Part shown: positions 1 through 10,223 of the stretch, piece after piece
How the letters are laid out: every line of letters begins with the position of its first letter
How positions within the stretch are numbered: position 1 is the stretch's first letter
DNA from: DASSUW01 sp963806395
GTDB taxonomy: Bacteria > Actinomycetota > Thermoleophilia > Solirubrobacterales > Solirubrobacteraceae
Assembly: GCA_963806395.1 (NCBI GenBank)
Contig: CAWDYI010000005.1
Location: forward strand, 62,001-126,000
Reading direction: 5' to 3'
DNA length: 64,000 nucleotides
The notes under the pieces: model-generated
The model's database searches: none
Told to the model about the DNA's origin: nothing
The model's input: the letters and a program-made list of their open reading frames with translations, nothing else
Made by a program: the position numbers and the translations under genes

Positions 1-2
1 AG

Positions 3-527
3 GCCAACGGCGCCGGGGCCGACTGCTTCATCTACTCGGGCATCACCGCCAACAACGCGGTCCAGCTGTACAAGGACTTCGAGGCCGCGATGCCGGACGC
101 GAAGCTGTACGGGCCGGACGGCGTGGCCGAGGCGGGATTCGTCGATCCCAAGGAGGGCGGCATCCCCGCGAACGTCGCCGCGAAGGTGAAGCTGACCGTG
201 GCGACCCTCGCTCCCGACGACTACCCGCCGGAGGGCCAGGAGTTCTTCGCCTCCTTCCGGGAGAAGTACGACGAGCCGAACCCGAACCCGTACGCGATCT
301 ACGGCTACGAGGCGATGCGGCTCGCGCTCGACGCGATCGAGCGCTCCGACACCGGCGACAAGGCCGACGTCCTCGCGGCGCTGTTCGACACGAAGGATCG
401 CGAGAGCGTGCTCGGGACCTACTCGATCGACGAGAACGGCGACACCACGCTGACCGATTACGGCGTCTATCGCGTGACCGGCGGCGAGCTCGAATTCGAC
501 GAGACGATCAAGGCCCAAGCGGGCTAG
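3..527 (+). CDS. ABC transporter substrate-binding protein, LivK-like, C-terminal part
   Basis: The reading frame is open from the window edge, so the N-terminus and signal peptide are missing; the first in-frame ATG at 90 is internal. The visible part reads ADCFIYSGITANNAVQLYKD, then a stretch ending in YAIYGYEAMRLALDAIER, which is the C-terminal lobe pattern of type 1 periplasmic binding proteins for branched-chain amino acids and related ligands. About 174 residues remain of a family usually near 400. It would bind a small ligand outside the membrane and deliver it to an ABC permease; no transporter partner is visible downstream. The ligand cannot be told from this fragment. Two strong hairpins follow the stop codon. 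Confidence 0.85.
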   Translation, partial: ANGAGADCFIYSGITANNAVQLYKDFEAAMPDAKLYGPDGVAEAGFVDPKEGGIPANVAAKVKLTVATLAPDDYPPEGQEFFASFREKYDEPNPNPYAIYGYEAMRLALDAIERSDTGDKADVLAALFDTKDRESVLGTYSIDENGDTTLTDYGVYRVTGGELEFDETIKAQAG

Positions 528-528
528 G

Positions 529-581
529 GCACCCTCGGCAGGGGTGCTGGCCGGGACGCGGCAGAGCCGCCGCGTCCCGGC
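529..581 (+). terminator. Double-hairpin terminator of the LivK-like gene
   Basis: Starting two bases after the stop codon, GCACCC pairs with GGGTGC (529-534 with 542-547). Next comes a perfect 13-bp stem, GCCGGGACGCGGC at 550-562 with its complement at 569-581 and a 6-nt loop. There is no U tract, as is common for terminators in high-GC actinobacteria. Confidence 0.7.
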
Positions 582-650
582 AGCGCCGCGTTCTGGTCGA
601 CCCGCCGATCGTCCTGGTTCGGACCATCCGGTCGGACGCCTGGCCATTGG

Positions 651-656
651 TAAACT
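651..656 (+). promoter_or_regulatory. Candidate -10 box (TAAACT) for the clpC leader
   Basis: TAAACT lies five bases before the ATG at 662, so a transcript would start at or next to that ATG and be leaderless for the small ORF. No good -35 hexamer is seen 16-18 bp upstream. The assignment rests on this box, on its place after the terminator hairpins, and on the otherwise empty region. Confidence 0.4.
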
Positions 657-661
657 GACCC

Positions 662-799
662 ATGGCCGCAAAGCGAACCCCGAGTCCATTCATCCAGGTG
701 GCGCAAGCTGCCGAATACGTGGATGAAGGATCGGGGTATTTTCGTCTTACGTCCCTAGTACCGGACCGCCGAAACGACCGAGCGCTAGCCATCAAGTAG
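662..799 (+). CDS. Small ORF (45 codons) in the clpC leader
   Basis: ATG at 662, stop TAG at 797-799, 45 codons, ending 21 bases before clpC. The predicted peptide begins MAAKRTPSPFIQVAQAAEYV and continues through a DEGSGYFRLTS segment to a basic end. No family is recognised. It has no Shine-Dalgarno sequence, but a TAAACT box just upstream would make its ATG the transcript start. Its first half lies inside a long inverted repeat (674-744). It could be a true small protein, a leader peptide whose translation controls clpC, or a chance ORF inside a structured leader. Conservation in relatives would decide. Confidence 0.4.
   Translation: MAAKRTPSPFIQVAQAAEYVDEGSGYFRLTSLVPDRRNDRALAIK
674..744 (+). 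promoter_or_regulatory. Long imperfect inverted repeat in the clpC leader
   Basis: The arm at 674-696 (CGAACCCCGAGTCCATTCAT, then CCA) is nearly the reverse complement of 720-744 (TGGATGAAGGATCGGGGTAT, then TTTCG), with a 23-nt loop. The 3' arm runs into ATTTTCGTCTT, unusually U-rich for this DNA, so the RNA could act as an attenuator or leader hairpin. No HAIR or ClgR-type operator was recognised. Confidence 0.45.
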
Positions 800-820
800 C
801 AGGAAGGACTGCGCACCACC

Positions 821-3430
<2,610 letters not shown>

Positions 3431-3433
3431 CGC

Positions 3434-4126
3434 TCAGCCGAGCTCTTCGAGAAACGACGCGACCGCGAGGGCAAAGCCCTCGGGGTCGTCGTCGTGGATC
3501 GTGTGCCCGGCGCCGGGGAACTCGATCAGCCGCGTGTTCGGGCGACCGCTCGCCATCTCGCGCGCCTGCGCGGTCGGAAGCGTGTCGCTCTCGAGCCCGT
3601 GCAGCAGCAGAACGCGGTGCTCGCCCGCGAGCCAGTCGGGCCAGTGGTCGCCGGCGAGCAGCCGTCGCGAGCGGTTCATCTCCGCCAGCGCCGTCTCGGG
3701 CGCGACCGACCGCTGCGGCTGGCCCGGCCACGCCTCGAGGTCCTGGCGCTCGGCGAGCTGGGCGGGAGCGTCCTCGACGATCACCGCGCGGACGAGCTCC
3801 GGCCGCCGTGCCGCGAGCTGGTAGGCGTTGACGCCGCCGAGCGAGTGGCCGAGCACGACGACGGGCGCCAGGTCGAGCGCCTCGATCACGAGGGCCGCGT
3901 CGGCGACGTACCCCTCGCGGTCGTAGTCCGGCCCGGGGTCGGACCGTCCGTGGCCGCGCTGGTCGGGCGCGACGACACGCCAGTCCGGCGCGAGCGAGCC
4001 GGCGAGCCGGTCGAACGTCCGCCCGCTACCGAAGTGCCCGTGCAGCGCGAGCAGCACCGGGCCGTCGCCCGTGTCGTGGTAGGCGATCCGCCGCCCGTCG
4101 AATGTGAGGAAGCCGGCGAGCGCCAT
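3434..4126 (-). CDS. Alpha/beta hydrolase
   Basis: A 230-residue cytoplasmic alpha/beta-hydrolase-fold protein. Visible are the oxyanion-hole motif LHGHFGSG (about 28-35), the DQRGHGRSD segment, the nucleophile elbow GHSLGG with Ser95, an Asp after strand 6 (LESD) and the catalytic His in AGHTIHDDDPEGF near the C-terminus, so the triad looks complete. No signal peptide. It converges with clpC; its start is 16 bases after the stop of the adjacent minus-strand serine hydrolase, so the two may be cotranscribed. The fold covers esterases, epoxide hydrolases, haloperoxidases and lactonases, and the sequence alone does not fix the substrate. Confidence 0.9.
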   Translation of the reverse strand: MALAGFLTFDGRRIAYHDTGDGPVLLALHGHFGSGRTFDRLAGSLAPDWRVVAPDQRGHGRSDPGPDYDREGYVADAALVIEALDLAPVVVLGHSLGGVNAYQLAARRPELVRAVIVEDAPAQLAERQDLEAWPGQPQRSVAPETALAEMNRSRRLLAGDHWPDWLAGEHRVLLLHGLESDTLPTAQAREMASGRPNTRLIEFPGAGHTIHDDDPEGFALAVASFLEELG

Positions 4127-4142
4127 CGCGTGCCCTGCGCTC

Positions 4143-4946
4143 CTACGGGCTGCTCTCGACCGACCCCTGGGCGGGGACGGCGGTGCCGAGCACCTGCGGC
4201 TCCAGGCCGCGCATCAGGCGCCGTGAGACGCCCCGCAGCGTCGCCTTGCCGTACGCGTGCGACGGGTTGCCGACCGTCAGCACGGCGATCGCGACCCGAT
4301 GGTCGGCGCGCCCGAGCAGGCCGACCTGGTGGTCGACGGCGCCGGTGCCTGATCCCCAGCCGCCCTTGAAGTGCAGCCGCCACCGATCCGGGATCACCTG
4401 CGCCATGCCCCAGCGCTGCGACGGGACGATCGTGCGCAGGAGCCGCAGCGCGTAGGCGCGGTGGCGATCCGGCAGGAGATCCTCGATGCCCAGGAAGAAG
4501 CGGGTCTGGTCGCGCGCCGTGATCAGCGAGAGGCCCCAGTGCGGGTTGATGACGAAGCGCGACATGCCGGCCCGCTCCGCCAGCCGGACGATCGCGGCGT
4601 TGCCGACGATGTCGCGTATGCGCGTGGCGGTGATGTTGTCCGACCGCCGGATCGTCGGCGACAGGAGCGCCTTGTCGGCGGCGTCGAGCGGGCGGTCGCG
4701 CACGCTCGCCTGACGCAGGTAGGTGACCATCAGCATCGCCTTGATGACGCTGGCCGAAGGGAACTGCCGGTCCAGGCCGCGGCCGACCAGGCGGTCCTCG
4801 GTGCGCACCGCGAAGGTCACGGTTCCCTGGCGCGCGGATGCCCATCCGGCGGCGCCCGCGACGTCGGGCTCCCAGCCCTCCGCCGCCCCGGCACTCGCAG
4901 GCCACAGCAGGGCGGCGAGTAGGAACGCGGCCGCCAGGCGTCGCAT
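4143..4946 (-). CDS. Secreted serine hydrolase, class A beta-lactamase-like
   Basis: A 267-residue exported protein with an N-terminal signal peptide (basic MRR, hydrophobic core, AGA cleavage region near residue 22). It has the penicillin-recognising fold motifs: SVIK (Ser66-Lys69) for the S-x-x-K nucleophile, SDN (102-104), and KGGWGSG in the place of the KTG strand. The replaced KTG and the lack of a clear class A omega-loop glutamate motif suggest a peptidase- or esterase-like member and not a proven beta-lactamase. It lies upstream of the hydrolase on the same strand and diverges from the PLP enzyme with only 18 bp between, so their promoters must overlap. Confidence 0.85.
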   Translation of the reverse strand: MRRLAAAFLLAALLWPASAGAAEGWEPDVAGAAGWASARQGTVTFAVRTEDRLVGRGLDRQFPSASVIKAMLMVTYLRQASVRDRPLDAADKALLSPTIRRSDNITATRIRDIVGNAAIVRLAERAGMSRFVINPHWGLSLITARDQTRFFLGIEDLLPDRHRAYALRLLRTIVPSQRWGMAQVIPDRWRLHFKGGWGSGTGAVDHQVGLLGRADHRVAIAVLTVGNPSHAYGKATLRGVSRRLMRGLEPQVLGTAVPAQGSVESSP

Positions 4947-4964
4947 CGCGTCAGTCTATGGGGC

Positions 4965-6050
4965 ATGAGCGACGACAAGGCCAGACCCGAGCGCGGGCCG
5001 AGCACCCGGGCAGTGCACGCCGGCCTCCCGCCCGCCGAGCAGGGTGAACCGCTGCTCCCGGGGCCCGTCATGGCCGCTCCGTACCACCTGCGAGGAGCGA
5101 AGGACTCGGCGCCGTACGGCTACGGGCGCGACGGCAATCCGACCTGGACGCACCTCGAACGTGCGCTTGGGGAACTGGACGGCGGCGAGAGCGTCGTGTT
5201 CGCCTCCGGGATGGCCGCGGTGTCGGCGGTTGTCCTCCCGCGCCTGCGGCCGGGCCAGGCGCTCGTCGCGTGCGGCGACGGCTACCCCGGGATCCGCAAG
5301 CTGGCCGCCGACGACCTCGAGCCGCTCGGCGTGGAGGTCCGGATGGTGCCGACCGACACCGACGCGATCGTCGCGGCCGTCGACGGCGCGACGCTCGTGT
5401 GGGTCGAGAGCCCTTCGAACCCCTCGCTCGACGTCTGCGACGTCGATGCCGTCGCCGCGGCCACGCACGCCGCCGGTGCGCTGCTGGCGGTCGACAACAC
5501 GGTCGCGACGCCGCTCGGCTTCCGGCCGCTCGGCCACGGGGCCGACTTCGCGATGGTCTCGGGCACGAAATCGCTGAACGGGCACTCGGACGTGCTGCTC
5601 GGCGCGGTCAGCGTGCGCGACTGGGCGCTGGCCGACGAGCTGCGGGCGTGGCGGTCGCGCACGGGGTCAGTTATCGGACCGTTCGAGGCATGGCTCACGC
5701 ACCGCTCGCTCGGCACCCTCGGCCTGCGCCTGGAGCGCTCGCAGGCGAACGCCCGTGCACTCGCCGAGGCGCTCGAGGGCCGCGACGACGTGACCGGCGT
5801 CCGCTGGCCCGGGGTCGGCGCGGTCCTCGCGCTGACACTCCCGTCGGCCGACCGCGCGCAGGCGTTCCTCGACGCATGCGAGCTCGTCAGCGAGGCGACC
5901 AGTTTCGGCGGCGTGCACTCGACGGCCGAGCGCCGCGCGCGCTGGGGGACCGACGACGTCCCCGAGGGATTCATCCGCTTCTCGGCGGGCTGCGAGGACA
6001 CCGCGGACCTGGTCGCGGACGTGCTGCGAGCCCTGGAGAAGAGCGCCTGA
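4965..6050 (+). CDS. PLP-dependent Cys/Met metabolism enzyme (cystathionine gamma-synthase/lyase family)
   Basis: 361 residues of the trans-sulfuration PLP family, acting in sulfur amino-acid metabolism. Recognisable parts are STRAVHAG near the N-terminus, YGRDGNPTWTHLERAL, the glycine-rich SGMAAVSAV cofactor loop, the DNTVATP aspartate region and SGTKSLNGHSDVLLG with the Schiff-base lysine near residue 202. The C-terminal FIRFSAGCED motif is also typical. It is slightly shorter than the usual 380-400 residues. Whether it is MetB, MetC, a gamma-lyase or a sulfhydrylase cannot be settled from sequence alone. It stands alone and is followed by a large hairpin. Confidence 0.9.
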   Translation: MSDDKARPERGPSTRAVHAGLPPAEQGEPLLPGPVMAAPYHLRGAKDSAPYGYGRDGNPTWTHLERALGELDGGESVVFASGMAAVSAVVLPRLRPGQALVACGDGYPGIRKLAADDLEPLGVEVRMVPTDTDAIVAAVDGATLVWVESPSNPSLDVCDVDAVAAATHAAGALLAVDNTVATPLGFRPLGHGADFAMVSGTKSLNGHSDVLLGAVSVRDWALADELRAWRSRTGSVIGPFEAWLTHRSLGTLGLRLERSQANARALAEALEGRDDVTGVRWPGVGAVLALTLPSADRAQAFLDACELVSEATSFGGVHSTAERRARWGTDDVPEGFIRFSAGCEDTADLVADVLRALEKSA

Positions 6051-6151
6051 GCGCGAAATGCAGTTAGAAGGGCGAAGCCCGGTCAAGGCCGGCCGGATGC
6101 CGGACGTCCCATCAGAACGCGGTCCGGACGACCCGCGGAGCACTCCCTGGC

Positions 6152-6224
6152 ATCCGCCTCATCCCCCCAAACTGCGACGGGCCCGCCAATGGCGGGCCCG
6201 TCGTCAGTTGGGGGTGAGGCGGAT
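6152..6224 (+). terminator. Very long terminator-like hairpin
   Basis: Arms of 36 and 34 nt (6152-6187 and 6191-6224) close on a 3-nt AAT loop. The inner 14 bp, GACGGGCCCGCC with its complement, are perfect, and the outer part (ATCCGCCTCA...) pairs with few bulges. It follows the PLP enzyme by about 100 bp. The stem is much longer than an ordinary terminator needs. Confidence 0.6.
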
Positions 6225-6411
6225 AGCCGGGGGTCAGTCGACGTCCGCCTCGCAGCGCCGCCCGAGGGGTGAGGGTTGGGCGGCGCAATTAGCCGGGGAT
6301 CGCGGGTCAGACGATCCCTTCGGAGGGGGTATGTGTGCAACTTCCATGTTGCGTGTCCGCGGCGGCGGACAGACATCCCGTCGCCGCGATGCGGATGATG
6401 CGTGAACGCGC

Positions 6412-6451
6412 TTGGCGAAACCTTGGAGAAACCTTGGCGGCGTTGTAGCGT
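6412..6451 (+). promoter_or_regulatory. Direct repeats with 11-bp period: candidate SARP binding site and promoter
   Basis: TTGGCGA-AACC-TTGGAGA-AACC-TTGGCGG: three heptamers at 6412, 6423 and 6434, each 11 bp apart, followed five bases later by TAGCGT (6446-6451) as a possible -10 box. SARP/AfsR regulators are known to bind heptameric direct repeats on one DNA face just upstream of the -10. The gene that follows encodes a SARP protein, so autoregulation is a natural inference. Confidence 0.55.
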
Positions 6452-6461
6452 CTTTACGTAA

Positions 6462-9400
6462 GTGGGTCAGCAGACGGGTTGGTCGATACGGCTTTGTGGG
6501 CCGGTGGGGGTGGACCATGAGGGTCGCTCTCTAGGGGCCGCCCTGCCAGGGCGGCAGGGTCGGCTGCTGTTCGCCTACCTGCTCCTGAACCGCGATCGCG
6601 ACTGCGGGCGGATCGAGCTGATCGACCTCCTGTGGCCCGAGCGCCCGCCGGCCGCGGCCGATTCGGCGCTCAGCGCGCTGCTGTCGAAGCTCCGCCGCGC
6701 GCTCGGGCACGAGGCGCTGGCGGGCCGCTCAGAGCTGCGGCTCGTCCCGGCCGGCCCGCTCCAAGTCGACGTCGAGGAGGCAGCCACCGCAGCCGGCCGC
6801 GCCGAGGCGGCGGTCGACGAGCACGACTGGTCGGCCGCCTCGGCCCACGCACGCGAGGCGCTCGCGGTCGACCTCCAGACCTTCCTGCCCGACTGCGACG
6901 GCCCGTGGGTGAACGAGCTCCGGCGGGAGCTCGACACCGTCCGCCTGCGCGCGCTCGAGGCACTCGCAGAGGCGGGCCTGCATCAGGGCGGGCGCGAGCT
7001 CGGCACCGCCGAGCAGGCCGCGCGCGCCGCGATCGCGGCGGCGCCGTTCCGCGAGTCCTCGCACCGGCTGCTGATGGAGGTGCACGAGGCGGCCGGGAAT
7101 CCCGCCGAGGCGCTGCGCGCCTTCGAGGAGCTGCGGATCCTGCTGCGCGACGAGCTGGGAACGACGCCCGGCGCGGCCGTGCTGGCTGCGCACGAGCGCG
7201 TGCTGCGCGGCGACGCGCCGGCCGTCACGCCCGCGGCCGCGCCGGTCGCTCCCCCGCCCGCAACGAGGCGGTCCCCGTCGTCGCCTGGCCGATTCCGCTC
7301 GCCGCCGCGCTCGACCGCCATGCGCTGGTCGGCCGCTCGCGCGAGCTCGACCTGCTCGAGGGCTACTGGAGCCAGGCGGTCACCGGTGCGAACCAGCTCG
7401 TGCTGCTGGCCGGCGACGCCGGCATCGGCAAGACGCGGCTCGCCGCCGAGCTCGGCCTGCGGGCGCGCGAGGACGGCGCGCTCGTGCTCTACGGGCGCTT
7501 CGACGAGGAGGCGCTGGCGCCGTACCAGCCGGTCGTCGAGATGGTGCGCGGGTGGTCCTCGGGCGCGTCGCTGGAGCCGCTGAGCGAGCGGCTCGGCGTG
7601 CGCGCGGCGGATCTCGGGATCCTGTTCGGCGAGTTCGGGCCGCCGCCGTCCGACCACGACGCGCCGGCCTCGCGCTCGGGCGACGCGGACGGACGCCGCC
7701 TGCGCTTCTTCGACGCCGTGGCCGCGCTGCTCGGCGAGGTCGGCGCGCAGGCGCCGCTCGTGCTCGTCTTCGACGACCTGCACTGGGCCGACCGCCCGAC
7801 GCTCCAGCTGCTCAAGCACCTCGTCCGGTCGCCCCAGCCGGGCCGGGCGCTGCTGCTCGGCACGTACCGGGACGCCGAGCTCGAGGCCGGTCATCCACTG
7901 CACGAGCTGGTCGGCGACATCCGGCGCGAGGGGCTGCTGAAGCGCATGGAGCTCGCAGGCCTCGACGAGCCGGAGGTCGCGGAGCTCGTCGTGGCGCTCG
8001 GCGTACCGGCCGCCGAGCCGGCGTTCGTGCACGCGCTGCACGGCGAGACCGAGGGCAACCCGTTCTTCATCGAGGAGGTCGTCCGGCACCTGCGCGAGAG
8101 CGACCAGGAGCTGCGCGCCGACGTCTCGCTGACCGAGGCGGGCGTCCCCGACGGCGTGCGCGAGGTCACGGGGCGCCGCCTGCGGCGGCTGTGCCCCGAG
8201 TCGCGGCAGGCGCTGCAGGTCGCCGCGGTGATCGGTCGCGAGTTCGACTACGACGTGCTGGAGGCGGTCGCCCCGCTCGCGGACGACGCGCTGATCGCCG
8301 CCATGGACGAGGGCGTGGAAGCGCGCGTGCTGCGTGAGGAGGGCAACGTCGGTCGCTACGCCTTCACCCACGCGCTGGTGCGCGCGACGCTCTACGACGG
8401 GCTGTCGCAGCTGCGGCGGGCGCGGCTGCACGGCCGCGTGGGCGAGGCGATCTCGCTCCTGCGCAGCTCCGATCTCGATCCGCACCTGCCGCAGCTCGCG
8501 CACCACTTCGCACAGGCCGCCCCGGTCGAGCAGCCCGAACGCGCGATCGACTTCGCGCTCGCCGCGGCCCGCCGGGCGGACCGGCTGCTGGCCTGGGAGG
8601 AGGCGGCGCAGCACTATCGCGCCGCGCTTCGCGCGCGCGAGCTCGCGGGCGCCCGCGAGGACCTGGTGCGTGGCGAGCTGCTGCTCGCGCTCGGCGCCTC
8701 CGAGGATCGGGCCGGCATGGAGGAGGCGGCGCGGGCCACGTTCGACGCCGCCGCGGTGACCGCGCGCGGGCTCGGCGACGCTTCGCTGCTCGGCCGCGCC
8801 GCGCTCGGCTTCGCCGGCCAGTGGTCGATCCTCGGCCGCGTCGACGAGTCCCGCCTGGAGCTGCTCGAGGAGGCGCTCGCGGCGCTCGGCGGCGATGACA
8901 GCCCATTGCGTGCCCGCCTGCTGGCTCGGGTCGCGCTCGAGCTCTACTACTCCGGCGACCCCGAGCGGCGGATGGCGCTGTCCGAGGAGGCCGTCGACCT
9001 CGCGCGGGCGCTCGGCGATCCGCGCACGCTGGCGACCTGCCTGGACGCCCGCCACTACGCGCTGTGGCGGCCGGAGAACGTGCACGAGCGTCTCGAGGTC
9101 GCCGCCGAGCTGCGGCGCGTGGCCGAGGAGACCGGCGATCCCGAGCTGGAGCTGGAGGGCGCGGGCTGGACCGTCGTCGACCTGCTCGAGCTCGGCGACG
9201 TGCAGGGCGCCGACATCCAGATCGCGGCCGCGTCCAAGCTCGCCGAGGCGCTCCAGCGTCCGATCTGGCTGTGGTGGTCGTCGCTGCTGCGGTGCACCCG
9301 CGCGCAGCTGGTGGGGCAGTTCGACGAGGCCGAGCGGCTGGCCGACGCGACGCTCGAGGTCGGCAAGCAGGGGCAGGCGGAGAACGCCGTCAACGCGTAC

Positions 9401-10072
9401 GCCCAGGCGATGTTCAACATCCGCCGCGAGCAGGGCCGCCTGGAGGAGGTCGAGCCGTCGGTGCGGCGGTTCATCGAGCTGTACCCGGCGCTCGTGGCCT
9501 GGCGCGCGGCGCTCGCGCTGCTGCTCGTCGAGCTCGGGCGGATGGACGAGGCGCGCGCCGAGTTCGAATCGCTCGCCGCCGCCGACTTCGACGACCTGCC
9601 TCGGGACGCCAACTGGCTGATCGGCGTCACCCTGCTCGCCGAGGTGTGCGGCGCGCTCGGCGACGGGGAGCGCGCGGAGGCGCTCTACGCGCTGCTCGAG
9701 CCGTACGCCGGGCGCAACGTCGTCGTCGGTCGCGCGGCGACCTGCAACGGCGCCGCCTCGCGGCTGCTGGGCATCCTCGCCGCCGCGATGCGCTCGTGGG
9801 AGCTCGCGGAGGGGCACTTCATCAGCGCGCTCGCGATGCACGAGCGGATGGGCGCGCAGCCGTGGATGGCCCGCACCCAGATCGCCTACGCCGAGATGCT
9901 GCTCGCACGGCGCGAGCGCGGCGACAAGGCGCGCGCACGCGAGCTGCTCGCCGACGCCGCGCTGGTGGCCGACGCGCTCGGGATGGGGGTCGCGGCGCAG
10001 CGGGCGCGCGACCTCGTGCCGGCCGGCAGCGCCGGCCCGGGCGGCGCCGTGGCAGCGCGCGCCCGCTCCTGA
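6462..10072 (+). CDS. SARP (BTAD)-AAA ATPase-TPR transcriptional regulator, one frameshift
   Basis: An AfsR/DnrI-family regulator of about 1200 residues once a single missing base is allowed for. GTG at 6462 opens with a SARP winged-helix domain (SIRLCGPVGV) and a bacterial transcriptional activation domain up to about residue 260. The frame is then lost in a CCCCC run at 7251-7255; adding one C restores PPARNEAVPVVAW and the AAA module with Walker A GDAGIGKT, Walker B LVFDDLHWAD and a long TPR-like region. It lacks a C-terminal LuxR helix-turn-helix. It probably activates its own or distant genes in response to a nucleotide-bound or protein signal. No biosynthetic cluster adjoins it. The -10 is so close to GTG that the mRNA may be leaderless. 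Confidence 0.88.
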
Positions 10073-10184
10073 CGGACGCGCGGCTCGTCCTGTGGCACGC
10101 GCGGCTCGGCCCCCCGACGGACGCGCGGCTCGGCGCCCCGACGGACGCGCGGCGCGGCGCCCCGACGGACGCGCGGCGCGGGGG
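10071..10184 (+). repeat. 24-bp tandem repeat between the SARP gene and radA
   Basis: About 4.5 copies of a 24-bp unit, consensus GACGGACGCGCGGCTCGGCG+CCCC. The first two copies are diverged (10071-10115); the units at 10116, 10140 and 10164 are nearly identical. The array starts within the stop codon of the SARP gene and ends in a run of G about 40 bp before radA. No coding role is seen. Confidence 0.75.
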
Positions 10185-10223
10185 GGGCGAATCGTCCGGT
10201 CGCGCGCCTAGGGTCAGTGGACC

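Larger units (their letters stand above)
6051..6461. other. Intergenic region with several hairpins and no gene
   Basis: No credible coding region. It holds the 73-nt hairpin at 6152-6224, a 9-bp stem with a 14-nt loop (6255-6263 with 6278-6286), and a TGTCCGC/GCGGACA stem (6354-6371). The phrase TAGCCGGGG occurs after each of the first two hairpins (about 6225 and 6290), suggesting a small internal duplication. The 3' end carries the direct repeats in front of the SARP gene. Confidence 0.6.

Noticed and set aside
4143..4946. Calling the SVIK/SDN protein a true beta-lactamase
   Set aside because: KTG is replaced by KGG-like sequence and a class A omega-loop Glu motif is not evident; only the fold-level assignment is supported.
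6983..9841. 952-codon open frame antisense to the SARP-AAA gene
   Set aside because: Low-complexity Arg/Ala/Leu protein with no domains; the plus strand carries Walker motifs and family similarity.
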